From assembly GCF_030128875.1 (NCBI RefSeq), contig NZ_CP124620.1, forward strand, positions 620,001-684,000: a stretch of 64,000 bases of DNA, given 5' to 3'. The DNA is from Stenotrophomonas sp. BIO128-Bstrain (lineage in GTDB: Bacteria > Pseudomonadota > Gammaproteobacteria > Xanthomonadales > Xanthomonadaceae). The position numbers and the translations under genes were made by a program. Positions 32,007-41,463 of this stretch are shown here, piece by piece. The notes beneath the pieces were generated by a model, which did no database searches, was not told the DNA's origin, and worked only from the letters and a program-made list of their open reading frames with translations. Each line of letters opens with the position of its first letter. The stretch's first letter is position 1.

Positions 32007-34820
32007 TCAGTTGGCTTTGGTGCCGAAATCGTACTTGGCCTGCACATACACCGCGCGTCCGTACGGGTTGTAGATGCTGCTGTTGTACGGCGAGGCGATA
32101 TTGCCGGCGTAGCTGTGGGCCTGGCCGTCGGGCATCTTGTTGAAGACGTTGTTGACCATCAGCGACAGGGTCAGGTTGTCCAGCGCCCGGTAGTTCACAC
32201 TGAGGTTGTAGGTGGTGTAGGAGCCCCACTTGCCGGCTTTGTAACCGGACGGGTGGACGTAGTCGAAGCTCTCGCCCAGGTAGGACATGTAGTTCGGCGT
32301 CTTGCCGATGTAGTTGAAGTACAGCGTGGTGGTCCAGCGGTCCTTGGCCCAGCCCACCGAACCATCGGTACGGACCTTGGCGTAGGCGTCGTAGTACCAC
32401 ATCGCATACGGGTCGCGCAGCAGATCCAGATAGTCGTCGCCCGGCTGCGGCTGCAGCTCGCGCTTGAGGATGTTGGTGTAGTTGCTGGCGAACTGCAGCG
32501 AGCCGAAGCGGCCGATGTCCTGCACGTACTTGAAGCTGGCCGTCAGGGCCTGCAGGTTCTGGCGCGCGACGTTGAGCTTGGGCGTGAAGATCTGCTCGAT
32601 GTTGCCGGCCGCATCGCGGGTGATCCAGTCAGCGACGTTCTCGCAGCTGGCCGAGGTCGGGTTGCCCTGGCCATTGCGGCAGTAGTACTCCGCGCGCAGC
32701 AGCTGGTCCGAGCTCAGGGTGTCGACTTCGTTGTCGATCTTCCAGTTGTAGTAGTCCACCGAGACCGAGAGGTTGTTCATCGGTGCCCAGACCACGCCGG
32801 CGTTCCAGACATCGGCGGTGATCGGTTCCAGCTCCGTGTTGCCGGCCTGCACGCCGAACACCGACTCGTTGCCGTACGGGCAGGCGAGGGTATCGGCCGG
32901 GGCGTAGCCGAGCTGGCCGCAACGGTAGTAATCGACCGCGCCGTTGGCGTAGTAACCGCTCTCGCCCTGGAAGGCGTCGGGCAGGGTCGGCGCACGGAAC
33001 GCGGTGCCGTACTTGCCACGGAACAGCAGGCTTTCGATCGGACGGAACTCCACGCCGACGCTGTAGGTGGCCTTGTCGACGGTGTTGTTGGCGATCTTGT
33101 AGGCGTCGTAGCGACCCGAGCCGGTCACGGTGAGCGAGTCGATCAGCGGCAGGCGCAGTTCGGAGGTCACCGCGTAGTTGCTGCGATGGCCATTACCGGC
33201 CACCGAGGTGGTGCCCCACACGCTGCCGTCCATCAAGCGCTCATCCGGACGGTAGTCCCAGCCTTCGCTGCCGGCTTCGGCGACCACGGCAAAGCCTGCA
33301 TCGCCACCGGGCAGGGTGAACAGCGAGCCGTTGGTGAGCTGGAAGCGGCCCAGGTTCTGCCAGGTCTTGCTCTGGTTGTAGGTGTAGCCGGTGAAGGTCT
33401 GGAAATCGCCGGCTGGCAGCTGCGAATAGAACGCGCCCCAGTTCGGGCTGTAGATGTTGTAGCCGTCATCGGTGGTGCCCAGCACCGGGCCGAGCACGCG
33501 GTTCTCGAAGTAGCTGTCGATGTCATCGGCCCAGCGCACGAAGCCGCGCTCGGTCAGCTTGTATTCGCCGCGGCTGAAGCTGGCGCTGTAATCCCAGTTG
33601 CCGAACGTGCCACGCCCGCCCAGGGTGACCTGGTAGGCCTTGTTGCGGTCGGTGTTGAGGATGTCCTTGTAGCCGTTCGGCCCGATGTCCTCAGGCGCGA
33701 ACGCGCGCTGCAGGTTCATGTACTGATCGGTGTCCTGGTCATAGAACGCGCCGAAGCTCAGGTCGCTGCCCCAGAACGTATACCCCGAACCCGGCGTGTA
33801 CTTGACCTCTTCCAGGCTGTACAGCGCATCGGCGAACAGGGTGAAGTTGTCGTTCACATCGAACGTCATCGAGCTGTAGAACTGGCTGCTCTCCTTGTCG
33901 TTCTTCAGCGTGCGGTAGCCGGCGCCGTAGGCCGAGCCGCAGGACTCGCCGGCCGCGCGCGTGCCCAGCACGGTGGTGCCGCCGAACTGACCGGCGACGC
34001 TGGCGCAACGGGTCGGGTCCATCATCACGAACGCGTTGTTGTCGGCGGGCAGATAGACCAGGAAATCGTTGGCGGGCACCTGCGCGCTGTAGCCGATGCG
34101 GTTGTTGGTGCGGGTCAGGTCGCGCTGGTAGCCCCAGATCGGGTTGCTCTTTTCGTACTGCACGTTGACCAGTGCATTGAAGCGGTCATCGGCGCTGTTG
34201 AAGCCCCTGGCGCCGCTGACGCGGATGTTGTTGCCGCCGCCTTCGGTGGTGGCGCCGCCGCGGACATTGAGCACGCCGCCATCCATGCGCTCCTTGAGGA
34301 TGATGTTGACCACGCCGGCGATGGCGTCAGAGCCGTACAGCGAGGACTGGCCGCCGGGCAGGATCTCGATGCGCTCGACGATGTCGATCGGAATGCCGCT
34401 GAGGTTGTTGAACGCGTCGCTGCCGTTGTACAGCGCCGGGTACTGCAGCATCGGCCGGCCGTTGATCAGGTATTTGGTGTAGCCCGGGTCCAGGCCGAAC
34501 ATGCCGGCCGCTTCGGCACCCTGGGTGAAGGAGGCGGCGGTCTGGCCGCCCTGCAGGCCGCCAGTGGTCAGCGAAGACTGCTGCAGCACCTCGGAGATGC
34601 TGGTGAAGCCGCGGGTCTGGATGTCCTCGGCGGTGACGGTCAGCACCGGTGTGTGGTTCTCGATCTCGGTCTGCGGGATCAAGGACCCGGTGACGGTGAC
34701 GCGGTCGAGATTGGTGGCGGCGTTGTCCTGTGCGAAGACGGTGGCGCTGGTGAGCAGCAGGCCGGTGAGGACGGCGGCGGCAAGCGGATGACGCGAGATC
34801 GAATTACCTTGGCGAGACAT
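32007..34820 (-). CDS. TonB-dependent receptor, tandem paralogue 1
   Basis: This 937-aa outer-membrane receptor has a signal peptide (AAAVLTGLLLTSATVFAQ). The plug domain begins RVTVTGSLIPQTEIENHTPV and contains TKYLINGRPMLQYPALYNGS and ILPGGQSSLYGSDAIAGVVN. A 22-strand type barrel ends in YVQAKYDFGTKAN. The plug is nearly the same as in the two receptors upstream. TonB, ExbB and ExbD energise import through such channels. The ligand is unknown, and the local genes suggest peptides. The start at 34820 is preceded by GGGG and yields a proper signal peptide. Confidence 0.9.
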   Translation of the reverse strand: MSRQGNSISRHPLAAAVLTGLLLTSATVFAQDNAATNLDRVTVTGSLIPQTEIENHTPVLTVTAEDIQTRGFTSISEVLQQSSLTTGGLQGGQTAASFTQGAEAAGMFGLDPGYTKYLINGRPMLQYPALYNGSDAFNNLSGIPIDIVERIEILPGGQSSLYGSDAIAGVVNIILKERMDGGVLNVRGGATTEGGGNNIRVSGARGFNSADDRFNALVNVQYEKSNPIWGYQRDLTRTNNRIGYSAQVPANDFLVYLPADNNAFVMMDPTRCASVAGQFGGTTVLGTRAAGESCGSAYGAGYRTLKNDKESSQFYSSMTFDVNDNFTLFADALYSLEEVKYTPGSGYTFWGSDLSFGAFYDQDTDQYMNLQRAFAPEDIGPNGYKDILNTDRNKAYQVTLGGRGTFGNWDYSASFSRGEYKLTERGFVRWADDIDSYFENRVLGPVLGTTDDGYNIYSPNWGAFYSQLPAGDFQTFTGYTYNQSKTWQNLGRFQLTNGSLFTLPGGDAGFAVVAEAGSEGWDYRPDERLMDGSVWGTTSVAGNGHRSNYAVTSELRLPLIDSLTVTGSGRYDAYKIANNTVDKATYSVGVEFRPIESLLFRGKYGTAFRAPTLPDAFQGESGYYANGAVDYYRCGQLGYAPADTLACPYGNESVFGVQAGNTELEPITADVWNAGVVWAPMNNLSVSVDYYNWKIDNEVDTLSSDQLLRAEYYCRNGQGNPTSASCENVADWITRDAAGNIEQIFTPKLNVARQNLQALTASFKYVQDIGRFGSLQFASNYTNILKRELQPQPGDDYLDLLRDPYAMWYYDAYAKVRTDGSVGWAKDRWTTTLYFNYIGKTPNYMSYLGESFDYVHPSGYKAGKWGSYTTYNLSVNYRALDNLTLSLMVNNVFNKMPDGQAHSYAGNIASPYNSSIYNPYGRAVYVQAKYDFGTKAN

Positions 34821-35171
34821 GTGCAACCCCATGTAGTGGTGATGTCGTGGCTTTCCCTTCCGTGGGACCTCTTGATTGCGTGCAACAACGATCCGGTATC
34901 AGGCCTGCATGGCCGTCCTTGGGTGTTTCATTCTGCGTTCAGTCCGTACCGGCGTGCCGCGAACGTAACACGCGCTTAACGTGAAATACGCTGAATGGCC
35001 TCGGCCTGTCTGCGGCGAAGGCGAGGCGTTATTGAAATATCTTGAAAAACAATGGGCTGGATGAACATGAAACTTTATTCATATTGCGCTGCGGCCTGAC
35101 TGCTGAACCGGGGCGTGATTAACAAGTGGGATGAAACCGGTAATCGCATTCCGAATGTGCGATGCCGCATG
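34821..35171. other. Intergenic region upstream of receptor 1
   Basis: No gene was seen. It contains the 18-bp receptor-type motif at 34964-34981 and an AT-rich patch (about 35030-35110), then the terminator of receptor 2. Probably this is promoter and 5' leader of receptor 1. Confidence 0.6.
34964..34981 (-). promoter_or_regulatory. Shared receptor upstream motif, copy 1
   Basis: CGTAACACGCGCTTAACG (plus-strand reading). Copies sharing CGTAACA-N4-CTTAACG occur before receptors 2 (38128-38145) and 3 (41349-41366). On the transcribed strand it reads CGTTAAG-N4-TGTTACG, which may be part of a promoter or an operator. Confidence 0.55.
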
Positions 35172-35200
35172 AAAAAAGCCCCGCCTTTCGGCGGGGCTTT
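35172..35200 (-). terminator. Terminator of TonB receptor 2
   Basis: AAAGCCCCGCC and GGCGGGGCTTT pair perfectly around TTTC, with six T on the minus strand, 29 bp past the stop codon. Confidence 0.87.
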
Positions 35201-35228
35201 CTGGTGTCAGCGCTGAGTGGCTATGGTG

Positions 35229-38036
35229 TTACTTCCCGCCAAATTCATACTTGGCCTGCACATACACGGCCCGGCCGTAGATGTTGTAGAAGTAATTGTT
35301 GTAAGGCGTACCGGAGGTGCCCGGGTAGTTGCTCGCTTGGTTGTCGGGCATCTTGTTGAACACATTGTTGACCATGACCGAGAAGGTCATGTTCTCCGCT
35401 GCCCGGTAGTTCACGCTCAGGTTGTAGGTGGTGTACGAACCCCACTTGCCAGCCTTGGCGCCCGAGGGGTGCACGTAGTCATAGCCGTTGCCGGCGTAAG
35501 CCAGGTAGTTCGGGGTCTTGCCGACATAGTTGAAGTACAGCGTGGTGGTCCACTTGTCCAAGGCCCAGGCCAGCGAGCCATCGGCGCGCACCTTGGCGTA
35601 GGAGTCGTAGATCCACATGTTGTACGGATCGCGCAGCAGGTCCAGGTATTCATCGCCCGGCTGCGGCTGCAGCTCGCGCTTGATCATGTTGGTGTAGTTG
35701 GTGGAGAACTGCAGTGCACCGAAACGACCCAGTTCCTGCACGTACTTGGCACTGGCGGTGATGGCCTGCAGGTTCTGGCTGGCCACGTTCATCTTCGGGG
35801 TGTAGATCTCGTCCAGAACGCCGGACGCATCACGGGTGATCCACTCGTTGACATTGTCGCAGCTGGCCGAGGTGTTGTTGACCAGGCCGTTGCGGCAGTA
35901 GTACTCGGCCAGCAGCAGCTGGTCCGAGCTCAGCGTGTCGACTTCGTTCTTGATCTTCCAGTTGTAGTAATCGACCGAGAAGGACAGGTTGCTCAACGGT
36001 GCCCAGACCACGCCGGCATTCCACACATCGGCGGTGATCGGTTCCAGGTCCGGGTTGCCGGCACGCTGGCCGAACACCGAGACGCTGTCATAGGCGCAGC
36101 CGGTGGTATCGGTCGGCGCATAGCCGAGCTGGCCGCAGCGGTAGTAGTCGGTGGAGCCGTTGGCGTAGTAGCCGCTCAGGCCCTGGAACGCATCGGACAG
36201 GCTGGGCGCGCGGAACGCGGTGCCGTACTTGCCGCGGAACAGCAGGCTCTCGATCGGACGGAACTCGACGCCGACACTGTAGGTTGCCTTGTCGACGGTG
36301 CTGTCACCGATCTTGAAGGCGTCATAGCGGCCCGAACCGGTGACGGTCAGCGAGTCGAGCAGCGGCAGGCGCAGCTCGGAGGTCAGCGAGTAGTTGCTGC
36401 GATGGCCTGCACCGGCGACCGCGGTCGTGCCCCATACGCTGCCGTCCATCAGGCGCTCGTCCGGGGTGTAATCCCAGCCTTCGCTGCCGGCTTCGGCAAC
36501 GACGGCGAAACCGGCATCACCGCCGGGCAGCGAGAACAGCGTGCCGTTGGTGAGCTGGAAACGGCCCAGGTTCTGCCACGTGCGGCTCTGGCTCTCCGTG
36601 TAACCGGTGAAGGTGGCGAAGTCGCCGGCCGGGATCGGCGCATAGAATGCGTCCCAGTTCGGCGCGAACACTGCGTAGCCGCTGCGGGTGCCCAACTGCG
36701 GGCCCAGTACGTGCTCTTCGAAGTAGTTGTTGATCGGATCGGCCCAGCGCACGAAATTGCGCTCGGTCAGCTTGTACTCGCCGCGGGTGAAGCTGGCGCT
36801 GTAATCCCAGTTGCCCAGCGTGCCGCGGCCCCCCAGGGTCACCTGGTAAGCCTTGTTGCGGTCGGTGTTGAGGATGTCCTTGTAGCCGTTGGCGCTGATG
36901 TCTTCCGGGGCGAACGCGCGCTGCAGGTTCATCCACTGGCCGCTGGTCTGGTCCCAGAAGCGACCGTAACCGGAGGCCGTGCCCCACCAGGTGTAGTTGG
37001 AGCCGGTGGCGTACTTCACGTCCTCATAGCTGTACAGCACGTCGCCGAACAGCTGCAGGCTGTCACTGGCATCGAAGGTGAACGAGCTGTAGACCTGCGC
37101 GCTGTCCTTGCCGTTCTTGACGGTCTTGTAGCCCGGGCTGTAGATCGAGCCGCAGGACTGGCCGGCCGCACGCGTGCCGAGCACGGTGGTACCACCGAAC
37201 TGGCCGGCGACGTTGGCGCACAGGTTCGGATCCATCATCAGGTAGGCGTTGCCGGCCGCCGGATTGACGACCAGGAAGTCATTGGTCGGCACCTGGGCGG
37301 TGTAGCCCTTGCCATTGGTCGTCTTGGTGACGTCGCGCTGGTAGCCCCAGATCGGATTGCTCGACTCGAACTGGGCATTGACCAGCACGTTGAGGCGATC
37401 GTCGGCGCTGTTGAAGCCGGTCGCGCCGCTGACGCGGAAGGTGCTGCCGCCGCCTTCGGTGTAGGTGCCGCCGCGCACGTTGAGTACGCTGCCGTCCATC
37501 CGCTCTTTCAGGATGATGTTGACCACGCCGGCAATCGCATCCGAGCCGTACAGGGAGGACTGGCCACCGGGCAGGATCTCGATGCGCTCGACGATGTCGA
37601 TCGGGATGCCGCTGATGTTGTTGAACGTATCGCCGCCGTTGTACAGGGCGGGGTAGGACAGCATGGGCCGGCCGTTGATCAGGTACTTGGTGTAGCTCGG
37701 GCTCAGGCCGAACATGCCGGCCGCTTCAGCGCCCTGGGTGAACGAGGCGGAGGTCTGGCCGCCCTGCAGGCCGCCGGTGGTCAGCGAGGACTGCTGCAGC
37801 ACATCGGCCACGCTGGTGAAGCCGCGGGTCTGGATGTCTTCGGCGGTGATGGTCACCACCGGGGTATGGGTTTCAATCTCGGTCTGCGGGATCAGCGAAC
37901 CGGTGACGGTGACCTTGTCCAGGTTGGTGGTACCGGTGTCCTGGGCAAAGGCGGTGACGGCGCTGGTCAGCAGCATGCCGGTCAGTACGGCGGCGGTCAG
38001 CGGGTGGCGAGACAGAGTGGAGCTGTGGCGAGACAT
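35229..38036 (-). CDS. TonB-dependent receptor, tandem paralogue 2
   Basis: This 935-aa receptor has a signal peptide (TAAVLTGMLLTSAVTAFAQ) and the plug VTVTGSLIPQTEIETHTPVV with the same conserved TKYLINGRPMLSYPALYNGG and LPGGQSSLYGSDAIAGVVN segments as its neighbours. The barrel ends in VYVQAKYEFGGK. By eye it is closest to receptor 1 in the signal region and to receptor 3 in plug details. Differences are concentrated in barrel stretches that would form outer loops, as expected for duplicates that have diverged in ligand. Start 38036 follows GGGGA. Confidence 0.9.
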   Translation of the reverse strand: MSRHSSTLSRHPLTAAVLTGMLLTSAVTAFAQDTGTTNLDKVTVTGSLIPQTEIETHTPVVTITAEDIQTRGFTSVADVLQQSSLTTGGLQGGQTSASFTQGAEAAGMFGLSPSYTKYLINGRPMLSYPALYNGGDTFNNISGIPIDIVERIEILPGGQSSLYGSDAIAGVVNIILKERMDGSVLNVRGGTYTEGGGSTFRVSGATGFNSADDRLNVLVNAQFESSNPIWGYQRDVTKTTNGKGYTAQVPTNDFLVVNPAAGNAYLMMDPNLCANVAGQFGGTTVLGTRAAGQSCGSIYSPGYKTVKNGKDSAQVYSSFTFDASDSLQLFGDVLYSYEDVKYATGSNYTWWGTASGYGRFWDQTSGQWMNLQRAFAPEDISANGYKDILNTDRNKAYQVTLGGRGTLGNWDYSASFTRGEYKLTERNFVRWADPINNYFEEHVLGPQLGTRSGYAVFAPNWDAFYAPIPAGDFATFTGYTESQSRTWQNLGRFQLTNGTLFSLPGGDAGFAVVAEAGSEGWDYTPDERLMDGSVWGTTAVAGAGHRSNYSLTSELRLPLLDSLTVTGSGRYDAFKIGDSTVDKATYSVGVEFRPIESLLFRGKYGTAFRAPSLSDAFQGLSGYYANGSTDYYRCGQLGYAPTDTTGCAYDSVSVFGQRAGNPDLEPITADVWNAGVVWAPLSNLSFSVDYYNWKIKNEVDTLSSDQLLLAEYYCRNGLVNNTSASCDNVNEWITRDASGVLDEIYTPKMNVASQNLQAITASAKYVQELGRFGALQFSTNYTNMIKRELQPQPGDEYLDLLRDPYNMWIYDSYAKVRADGSLAWALDKWTTTLYFNYVGKTPNYLAYAGNGYDYVHPSGAKAGKWGSYTTYNLSVNYRAAENMTFSVMVNNVFNKMPDNQASNYPGTSGTPYNNYFYNIYGRAVYVQAKYEFGGK

Positions 38037-38377
38037 GGGCATCCCCGAGTGCGGTGTCGACGTGGGTAGGGCCTTCCATGGAAGCGATTACATCTGCGTG
38101 TGAAGCTTTCCGTGCTTCGTCATCGAACGTAACACGGGCTTAACGAGGCTTACACAGCTCAGTCACATAGCCATTGGCCATAAGGCTGGAGGTTCGATAA
38201 AAAGTGTTTGAAAATCAGTCGTGTATGAAAATGTAACAATTTGTAACAACGGAGTGGATGGCGCAATGCTGAATGGTAGCGGTTGAAAACGATTACTGTT
38301 TCCGAGGTCGTCGTTTCGGTTTCGCTTCCCCTTTCGCGCCGGTGGCGGCGCGGGTGACGTGGCAGCCCCACAAACGC
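38037..38377. other. Intergenic region upstream of receptor 2
   Basis: No gene was seen. It holds the 18-bp motif (38128-38145) and an AT-rich stretch (about 38160-38300) with two GTAACAA words near 38236-38251, followed by the terminator of receptor 3. Confidence 0.6.
38128..38145 (-). promoter_or_regulatory. Shared receptor upstream motif, copy 2
   Basis: CGTAACACGGGCTTAACG, differing from copy 1 at a single base, 92 bp upstream of the receptor 2 start codon. Confidence 0.55.
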
Positions 38378-38398
38378 GAAACGCCCCTTTCGGGGCGC
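38378..38398 (-). terminator. Weak terminator hairpin of TonB receptor 3
   Basis: CGCCCC and GGGGCG pair around TTTC. On the minus strand the hairpin is followed only by TTTCG, so termination may be partial. It lies about 60 bp past the stop codon. Confidence 0.55.
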
Positions 38399-38457
38399 TC
38401 CGGATGGCGAACCGGCAGGGCAGGGCCCTGCACGGTCGCCGGTGTGGCCTGCGGCGG

Positions 38458-41259
38458 TTACTTGCCGAAGTCGTACTTGGCCTGGACGTACACGGCACGG
38501 CCGTACGCGTTGTACAGGCCGGTGTTGTACGGCGCACCCGAGGTGCCCAGGTAGCTGTAAGCCTGGCCGTCGGGCATCTTGTTGAACACGTTGTTGACCA
38601 TCACCGACAGCGTCAGGTCATCCTGGGCGCGATAGTTCACGCTCAGGTTGTACGTGGTGTACGAGCCCCACTTGCCTGCCGCCTTGCCCGACGCCGGGTG
38701 GACGTAGTCATAGCCGTTGATGCCGGCCAGGTAGTTCGGGGTCTTGCCGATGTAGTTCGCGTACAGCGTGGTGGTGAACTTGTCGACCGACCAGCCAACG
38801 GAGGCATCGCTGCGGACCTTGGCGAAGTTGTCGTAGTTCCACATCGCGATCGGGTTGCCCAGCAGATCCTGGAACTCCTCACCCGGCTGCGACTGCACTT
38901 CACGCTTGAGCATGTTGGTGTAGTTGGCCGAGAACTGCAGCGAGCCGAAGCGGCCGATGTCCTGCAGATACTTGAAGCCGACCGTCACGGCCTGCAGGTT
39001 CTGGCGAGCCACGTTCATCTTCGGGGTGTACAGGCTGCTCAGGTTGCCGGCGGCGTCGCGCACGACCCAGTCGGCCACATTCTGGCAGCTGGCCGAAGAG
39101 CCGTTGGGCAGGCCGTTGCGGCAGTAGTACTCGGCCAGCAGAAGCTGGTCGGTGCTGGCCGTATCGACTTCGTTCTCGATCTTCCAGTTGTAGTAGTCGG
39201 CCGAGATGGAGAGGTTCGCCATCGGTGCCCAGACCACGCCTGCATTCCAGACGTCGGCCGTGATCGGCTCCAGGTCCGGGTTGCCGGCGCGCTCGGAGTA
39301 CACCGAGACGTTGTCGTGGTAACGGCAGTCGGCGGTGTTGCCCGGTGCATAGCCCAGGGTGCCGCAACGGTAGTAGTCGGTCGAGTTGGCCGCGTAGTAC
39401 CCGCTCTTGCCCTGGAAGGCATCGGACAGGGTCGGTGCGCGGAAGGCAGTGCCGTACTTGCCGCGGAACAGCAGGCTGTCGATCGGGCGGTATTCCAGGC
39501 CCAGGCTGTAGGTAGCCTTGTCGACGGTGTTGTCGGCGATCTTGAACGCGTCATAGCGACCCGAAGCGGTCACCGTGACCTGCTCCAGCACCGGCATGCG
39601 CAGTTCGGAGGTCACCGCATAATTGCTGCGGTGGCCATTGCCGGCCACGGCCGAGGAGCCCCACACCTGGCCGTCCAGCAGGCGCTGGTCGGGGGAGTAG
39701 TCCCAGCCTTCGCTGCCACCTTCAACCACCACGGCGAAGCCGGCATCGCCGCCCGGCAGCGAGAACAGCGAGCCGTTGGTGATCTGCACGCGGCCCAGGT
39801 TCTGCCAGGTACGGCTGCGGTTGGTCGCGTAGCCGGTGAAGCTGGCGAAATCTTCTGGCGAGATCGGCGAGTAGAACGCGTCGTAGTTCGGGTTGTAGAT
39901 GCCCCAGCCGTCGGCCGTGGTGCCCAGCTGCGGGCCCAGTACGTGTTCGGCGAAGTAGTTGTTGATCGGGTCCTTCCAACGCATGAACTTGTTTTCGGTG
40001 AGCTTGTACTCACCGCGGGTGAAGCTGGCGCTGTAGTCCCAGTTGCCGGCCATGCCCTTCGCGCCCAGGGTCACCTGGTAGGAGCGGCTCTCGTCACTGT
40101 TGAGGACGTCGTTGTAGCCCTGGCCACCGATGTCTTCCGGGGCGAACGCGCGCTGCAGGTTCACCACCTTGCCCGAGGACTGGTCGTAGAAGCCGCCCAT
40201 GCCGCTCTTGGTGCCCCACCACAGGTAGCTCGAACCGGAGGTGTACTCGGTCTTTTCCTTGCTGTACAGCACGTCGGCGAACAGCTGCAGGTTGTCGTTG
40301 ACGTCGAAGGTCATCGCCGAATAGAACTGGCCGCTGTCCTTGCCGTTCTTGAGCGTCTTGTAGCCGGCGCCGAAGTAGGTGCCGCACGACTGGCCGGTCG
40401 GGCGGGTGCCCAACACGGTGGTGCCACCGAACTGGCTGGCCACGTTGGCGCAGTTGTTCGGGTCCATCATGTACAGGCGGTTGGTATCGGCGTCGATGAC
40501 GGCGAAATCGTTGCTCGGCAGCTGCGCGGTGTAGCCGTTGGCATTGGTGGTGCGGGTCAGGTCGCGCTGGTAGCCCCAGATCGGGTTGCTCGACTCGATC
40601 TGCACGTTGACCAGTGCGTTGAAGCGGTCATCGAACGCGCTGAAACCGTGCGCGCCGCTGAAGCGAACGCTGTTGCCGCCACCTTCGGTGTAGGTGCCGC
40701 CGCGCACGGAGATGCTGCCACCGTCCATGCGTTCCTTGAGGATGATGTTGACCACGCCGGCGATGGCGTCCGAACCGTACAGCGACGACTGGCCGCCCGG
40801 CAGGACTTCAATGCGCTCGACGATGTCGATCGGAATGCCGCTGATGTTGTTGAACGTATCGCCGCCGTTGTACAGCGCCGGATACGACATCATCGGACGG
40901 CCGTTGATCAGGTACTTGGTGTAACCCGGGTTCAGGCCGAACATGCCCGAGGCTTCCGCGCCCTGGGTGAAGGACGCCGAGGTCTGGCCGCCCTGGAGGC
41001 CGCCGGTGGTCAGCGAGGACTGCTGGAGGACTTCGGCCACGCTGGTGAAGCCGCGGGTCTGGATGTCCTGCGCGGTGATGGACATCACCGGCGTCTGGGT
41101 TTCGATATCGGTCTGCGGAATCAGCGAGCCGGTGACGGTGACTTTGTCCAGCGTCGTGGCTTTATCCTGTGCCATGGCCGGAGCGGCTGCGGTGGCGATC
41201 AGGGCGGAGAACAGTGCAGCGGCGAGCGTGTTGCGACGTGCGGTGGTGCTGTAATTCAT
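38458..41259 (-). CDS. TonB-dependent receptor, tandem paralogue 3
   Basis: This 933-aa receptor, the first of the tandem triplet in the direction of transcription, has a signal peptide (LFSALIATAAAPAMAQ) unlike those of paralogues 1 and 2. The plug VTVTGSLIPQTDIETQTPVM contains TKYLINGRPMMSYPALYNGG, and the barrel ends in YVQAKYDFGK. ATG 41259 was chosen because it starts the signal peptide. The reading frame is open 13 codons further but without a ribosome site. The three receptors are clearly products of duplication. The ligand is unknown. Confidence 0.9.
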   Translation of the reverse strand: MNYSTTARRNTLAAALFSALIATAAAPAMAQDKATTLDKVTVTGSLIPQTDIETQTPVMSITAQDIQTRGFTSVAEVLQQSSLTTGGLQGGQTSASFTQGAEASGMFGLNPGYTKYLINGRPMMSYPALYNGGDTFNNISGIPIDIVERIEVLPGGQSSLYGSDAIAGVVNIILKERMDGGSISVRGGTYTEGGGNSVRFSGAHGFSAFDDRFNALVNVQIESSNPIWGYQRDLTRTTNANGYTAQLPSNDFAVIDADTNRLYMMDPNNCANVASQFGGTTVLGTRPTGQSCGTYFGAGYKTLKNGKDSGQFYSAMTFDVNDNLQLFADVLYSKEKTEYTSGSSYLWWGTKSGMGGFYDQSSGKVVNLQRAFAPEDIGGQGYNDVLNSDESRSYQVTLGAKGMAGNWDYSASFTRGEYKLTENKFMRWKDPINNYFAEHVLGPQLGTTADGWGIYNPNYDAFYSPISPEDFASFTGYATNRSRTWQNLGRVQITNGSLFSLPGGDAGFAVVVEGGSEGWDYSPDQRLLDGQVWGSSAVAGNGHRSNYAVTSELRMPVLEQVTVTASGRYDAFKIADNTVDKATYSLGLEYRPIDSLLFRGKYGTAFRAPTLSDAFQGKSGYYAANSTDYYRCGTLGYAPGNTADCRYHDNVSVYSERAGNPDLEPITADVWNAGVVWAPMANLSISADYYNWKIENEVDTASTDQLLLAEYYCRNGLPNGSSASCQNVADWVVRDAAGNLSSLYTPKMNVARQNLQAVTVGFKYLQDIGRFGSLQFSANYTNMLKREVQSQPGEEFQDLLGNPIAMWNYDNFAKVRSDASVGWSVDKFTTTLYANYIGKTPNYLAGINGYDYVHPASGKAAGKWGSYTTYNLSVNYRAQDDLTLSVMVNNVFNKMPDGQAYSYLGTSGAPYNTGLYNAYGRAVYVQAKYDFGK

Positions 41260-41348
41260 TGATAGTCCATAGAACAAAACAGAAAGCACTGACGCCAATG
41301 ATTCCCTCCCGGAACGCGCGGAAAACGCTCAACGTAGTGCGTTTCGAC

Positions 41349-41366
41349 CGTAACATGAACTTAACG
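41349..41366 (-). promoter_or_regulatory. Shared receptor upstream motif, copy 3
   Basis: CGTAACATGAACTTAACG, 90 bp upstream of the receptor 3 start codon. It keeps CGTAACA and CTTAACG at the same spacing as copies 1 and 2, while the middle bases differ. The surrounding DNA (41270-41420) is relatively AT-rich. Confidence 0.55.
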
Positions 41367-41463
41367 AAAATTGCATGGTTTCGTAGCAATCGGGATTTTC
41401 AGTCAGGTGCAGTCAAGGCTGTATAGTGTTGCGTCCAATTGTTGTGTTCCCGGAGTGCCCGCA

